Shown: piece by piece, positions 45,135 through 46,856 of the stretch
How positions within the stretch are numbered: position 1 is the first letter of the stretch
Layout: every line of letters starts with the position of its first letter
Assembly (NCBI GenBank): GCA_030645365.1
Contig: JAUSMB010000029.1
Coordinates: 1-46,856 of the forward strand
DNA: 46,856 nucleotides
Direction of reading: 5' to 3'
Source of the DNA: Rugosibacter sp.
Lineage (GTDB): Bacteria; Pseudomonadota; Gammaproteobacteria; Burkholderiales; Rhodocyclaceae
Notes under the pieces: generated by a model
Told to the model about the DNA's origin: nothing
Database searches by the model: none
What the model saw: only the letters and a program-made list of their open reading frames with translations
Made by a program: the position numbers and the translations under genes

Positions 45135-46856
45135 GTGCGGCAGCGCGCCCAGCACGGCTTTGTCTTGATCTCCCTGGTCGCCTTGCTGGTGATGGGTGCA
45201 CTAGCGTTTCTGGTCTCCAACCTGTCGCCCGAACTCTTGCAGGCTTACCGCCAACGACAGACGGATGCGGCGTTGATGCAGGCACGGGAAGCGCTGATCG
45301 GGTATGCGTTGCAATACCGCGACAAGGAAGCCAGCCAAGGACGCCCCGGCCGCATGTATGGCTACCTGCCATTACCCGACCTAGGTAGCTCACGCAACAA
45401 CAATAGCGGATGCGGCATTGGCCTTGAAGGCTGCGACGCCGCAAACTTCGTTGGCAATGCCTTTGATGCGAACGGCATCGGCCCCACCGTCGTGGGTCGA
45501 TTCCCTTGGAGAACTCTCGGAACAGAGCCGCTACGCGATAGCAATGGCGAATGCCTATGGCTGATCGTCTCCTCACTGCACAGTCGGATTCAGCGCTCTT
45601 CACCGCCACCCATCCTGCCCCCGATGAACTGGGACACCTTGGGCCAACTCGACATCGTCGTCGCCAATGGCACAACTGCATTGCATTCCACACTTGCTTC
45701 GCCACCTGCCTCGGCGCATGACCGGCCCATCGCCATCATCTTCTCGCCTGGACCACCGCTGCCCGGGCAGGTTCGCAGCAAGGTTACCCCACCCACCGAC
45801 GACGTCACCGAATGCGGCGGCAATTACGATGCGCGCAACTATCTCGACCCCGGCACAGCCGTTACGCTGGGCGGCGTCACCAATTATTTCGCCACCGCGA
45901 CAAATGCCGCCAGTGGAATCACAGGGGATTCCAATCCAAGCAATGATCCCGATATACCCAAGGCATTTTCCATTCAAGGCATTATTCAACAGGCCAGTAA
46001 CAACATCCTTTGGCCGGGCGGCTGTCCGGCGGGCGTTGCCTGTTCGCCCGCCGCCAACGACAAGGGACTCGCGCTCACCAGCGACCTGTTGTTTGCCACG
46101 CTGCGCAAATCATCCCTGTTTCGCCTCGACATCAACAGCATGCTCGACCGCATGACAAGCTGCCTGCGCGACATCGGTGTCACTGCATCGGCACACCCGC
46201 TCGCCAGCAACCCCTGTTATGACGACACCCAGGATCCGCAAAATTATTTCAGCAACTACAAAGATCAGATCTTTGTCTCCCCATGTGCTGGCAATTGTGC
46301 TGTGACAATAGACGGCACCGCACCTGCCACCGTATGCCCTGCCGTGCTGGTATTTTCCAGTCAGCGCAACAAACCCAATCAGGTACGATTAACGCTATCA
46401 GACAAAGCCGACCCGAACAATTACCTGGAAGCACCCAATGCCAACAGTTTCATCACGGCAGGCGCAAACTATGCGGGAGTCAGCACGTTGTCGCGTGTCA
46501 CCACGCCCACCTCCGAATATCAGGACATCGTGCGCTGTATCCCGGCCGGGGCCAGTTTCACTTCAGTAGACTCACCCACCCTGACCGCCCTCGGGTTCAG
46601 CCAGCTTTCAAGTTATAACGCGACAACGAGCACCCTGACGCTGGGCAGCTTGAATGTCACGAGAGGCACCGTGGGCGCCGCCAATGCGACGGCGCTCTTC
46701 GGATGCAGCTGGACGCCTGAAACCCGTGCCACGGGCAGTGGCTTGCGCAGCTATTTCAAATTCAATATTTCAAACACTGGTTCCCCCGGCCCGGGATTTA
46801 CCTTTGCTGCCATCGATGGCGACCGTAACGCCGCTAATGCCTGCGGCGCCGCCAGT
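45135..46856 (+). CDS. Large prepilin-like protein, continues past the right edge
   Basis: An open frame of 574 codons without a stop runs from GTG 45135 to the window end. A GGAG site lies 7 nt upstream of the GTG. The N-terminus RAQHGFVLISLVALLVMGAL, then AFLVSNL, resembles a prepilin segment: Gly then Phe at the cleavage point and a hydrophobic helix. It has Ser where major pilins have Glu at +5, so it may be a minor pilin or a non-pilin membrane protein. The rest is Gly/Ser/Thr/Asn-rich with many Cys residues (such as CGIGLEGC and CPAGVAC) that suggest disulfides. I do not recognise a named family. Its position at the end of the MSHA genes suggests a surface or tip protein. Confidence 0.75.
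   Translation, partial: MRQRAQHGFVLISLVALLVMGALAFLVSNLSPELLQAYRQRQTDAALMQAREALIGYALQYRDKEASQGRPGRMYGYLPLPDLGSSRNNNSGCGIGLEGCDAANFVGNAFDANGIGPTVVGRFPWRTLGTEPLRDSNGECLWLIVSSLHSRIQRSSPPPILPPMNWDTLGQLDIVVANGTTALHSTLASPPASAHDRPIAIIFSPGPPLPGQVRSKVTPPTDDVTECGGNYDARNYLDPGTAVTLGGVTNYFATATNAASGITGDSNPSNDPDIPKAFSIQGIIQQASNNILWPGGCPAGVACSPAANDKGLALTSDLLFATLRKSSLFRLDINSMLDRMTSCLRDIGVTASAHPLASNPCYDDTQDPQNYFSNYKDQIFVSPCAGNCAVTIDGTAPATVCPAVLVFSSQRNKPNQVRLTLSDKADPNNYLEAPNANSFITAGANYAGVSTLSRVTTPTSEYQDIVRCIPAGASFTSVDSPTLTALGFSQLSSYNATTSTLTLGSLNVTRGTVGAANATALFGCSWTPETRATGSGLRSYFKFNISNTGSPGPGFTFAAIDGDRNAANACGAAS

Noticed and set aside
45118..45705. Minus-strand open frame of 195 codons
   Set aside because: It is antisense to the prepilin-like gene, which has a ribosome-binding site and a 574-codon open frame.

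Overview
The window is about 47 kb of one bacterial chromosome, densely coded, and most likely from a betaproteobacterium (Nitrosomonadales-like). That placement rests on gene order: mlaFEDACB, an ABC-2 exporter, ibaG-murA-hisGD, hisBHAFIE, hinT-tatABC and a DegS-type protease form a run typical of Betaproteobacteria. No rRNA, tRNA, CRISPR array, integrase or transposase was seen, and I cannot name the genus.

Layout, left to right. (1) 1-1479, minus strand: an FHA-domain protein cut by the window edge and a PP2C-type Ser/Thr phosphatase, the reading and erasing parts of a phospho-signalling module. (2) 1601-4465, minus: a terminator, sucD, sucC and a DUF2889 gene. (3) 4729-5343, plus: msrA. 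(4) 5364-13203, minus: the Anbu cluster (circularly permuted ATP-grasp protein, alpha-E protein, Anbu proteasome-like protease, 1116-residue transglutaminase/DUF2126 protein), followed by a CAG/CAA repeat and an exported ankyrin protein. (5) 13423-15898: a TonB-C protein, a Nif3-like protein and a DegS-type protease. (6) 15934-21432, minus: tatC, tatB, tatA, hinT, hisE, I, F, A, H, B. (7) 21549-23873, plus: hisC and an exported protein resembling Bacillus Tgl transglutaminase; this pair interrupts the histidine genes in reverse orientation. (8) 23978-33076, minus: hisD, hisG, murA, ibaG, a YadGH-like exporter and a complete Mla lipid-transport operon that includes mlaA. (9) 33256-46856, plus: a sigma-54 response regulator, then an MSHA-type (type IVb-like) pilus assembly operon running off the right edge (MshM, MshL, MshN, MshE, MshG, MshI, MshJ and MshK-like proteins and a large prepilin-like protein).

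The most unusual signal is not a gene. A short repeat of about 26 bp, with core AAAAGTCGGCGCTGG, occurs in both orientations through unrelated genes (msrA, the transglutaminase gene, the nif3-like gene, tatB, the sigma-54 regulator gene, probably hisC) and in one intergenic gap. All six reading frames of its consensus are open, so copies sit inside genes without breaking them; the encoded peptide is most often (A/S)PTF-like. Several weaker copies are also present. I could not check whether this family has been described.

Functionally, much of the window serves the cell envelope: peptidoglycan precursor synthesis (MurA), outer-membrane lipid asymmetry (Mla), Tat export, periplasmic proteolysis and a surface pilus. 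The rest is histidine synthesis, the TCA cycle and methionine repair. Short overlaps (ATGA or TGATG) between many neighbours indicate translationally coupled operons.
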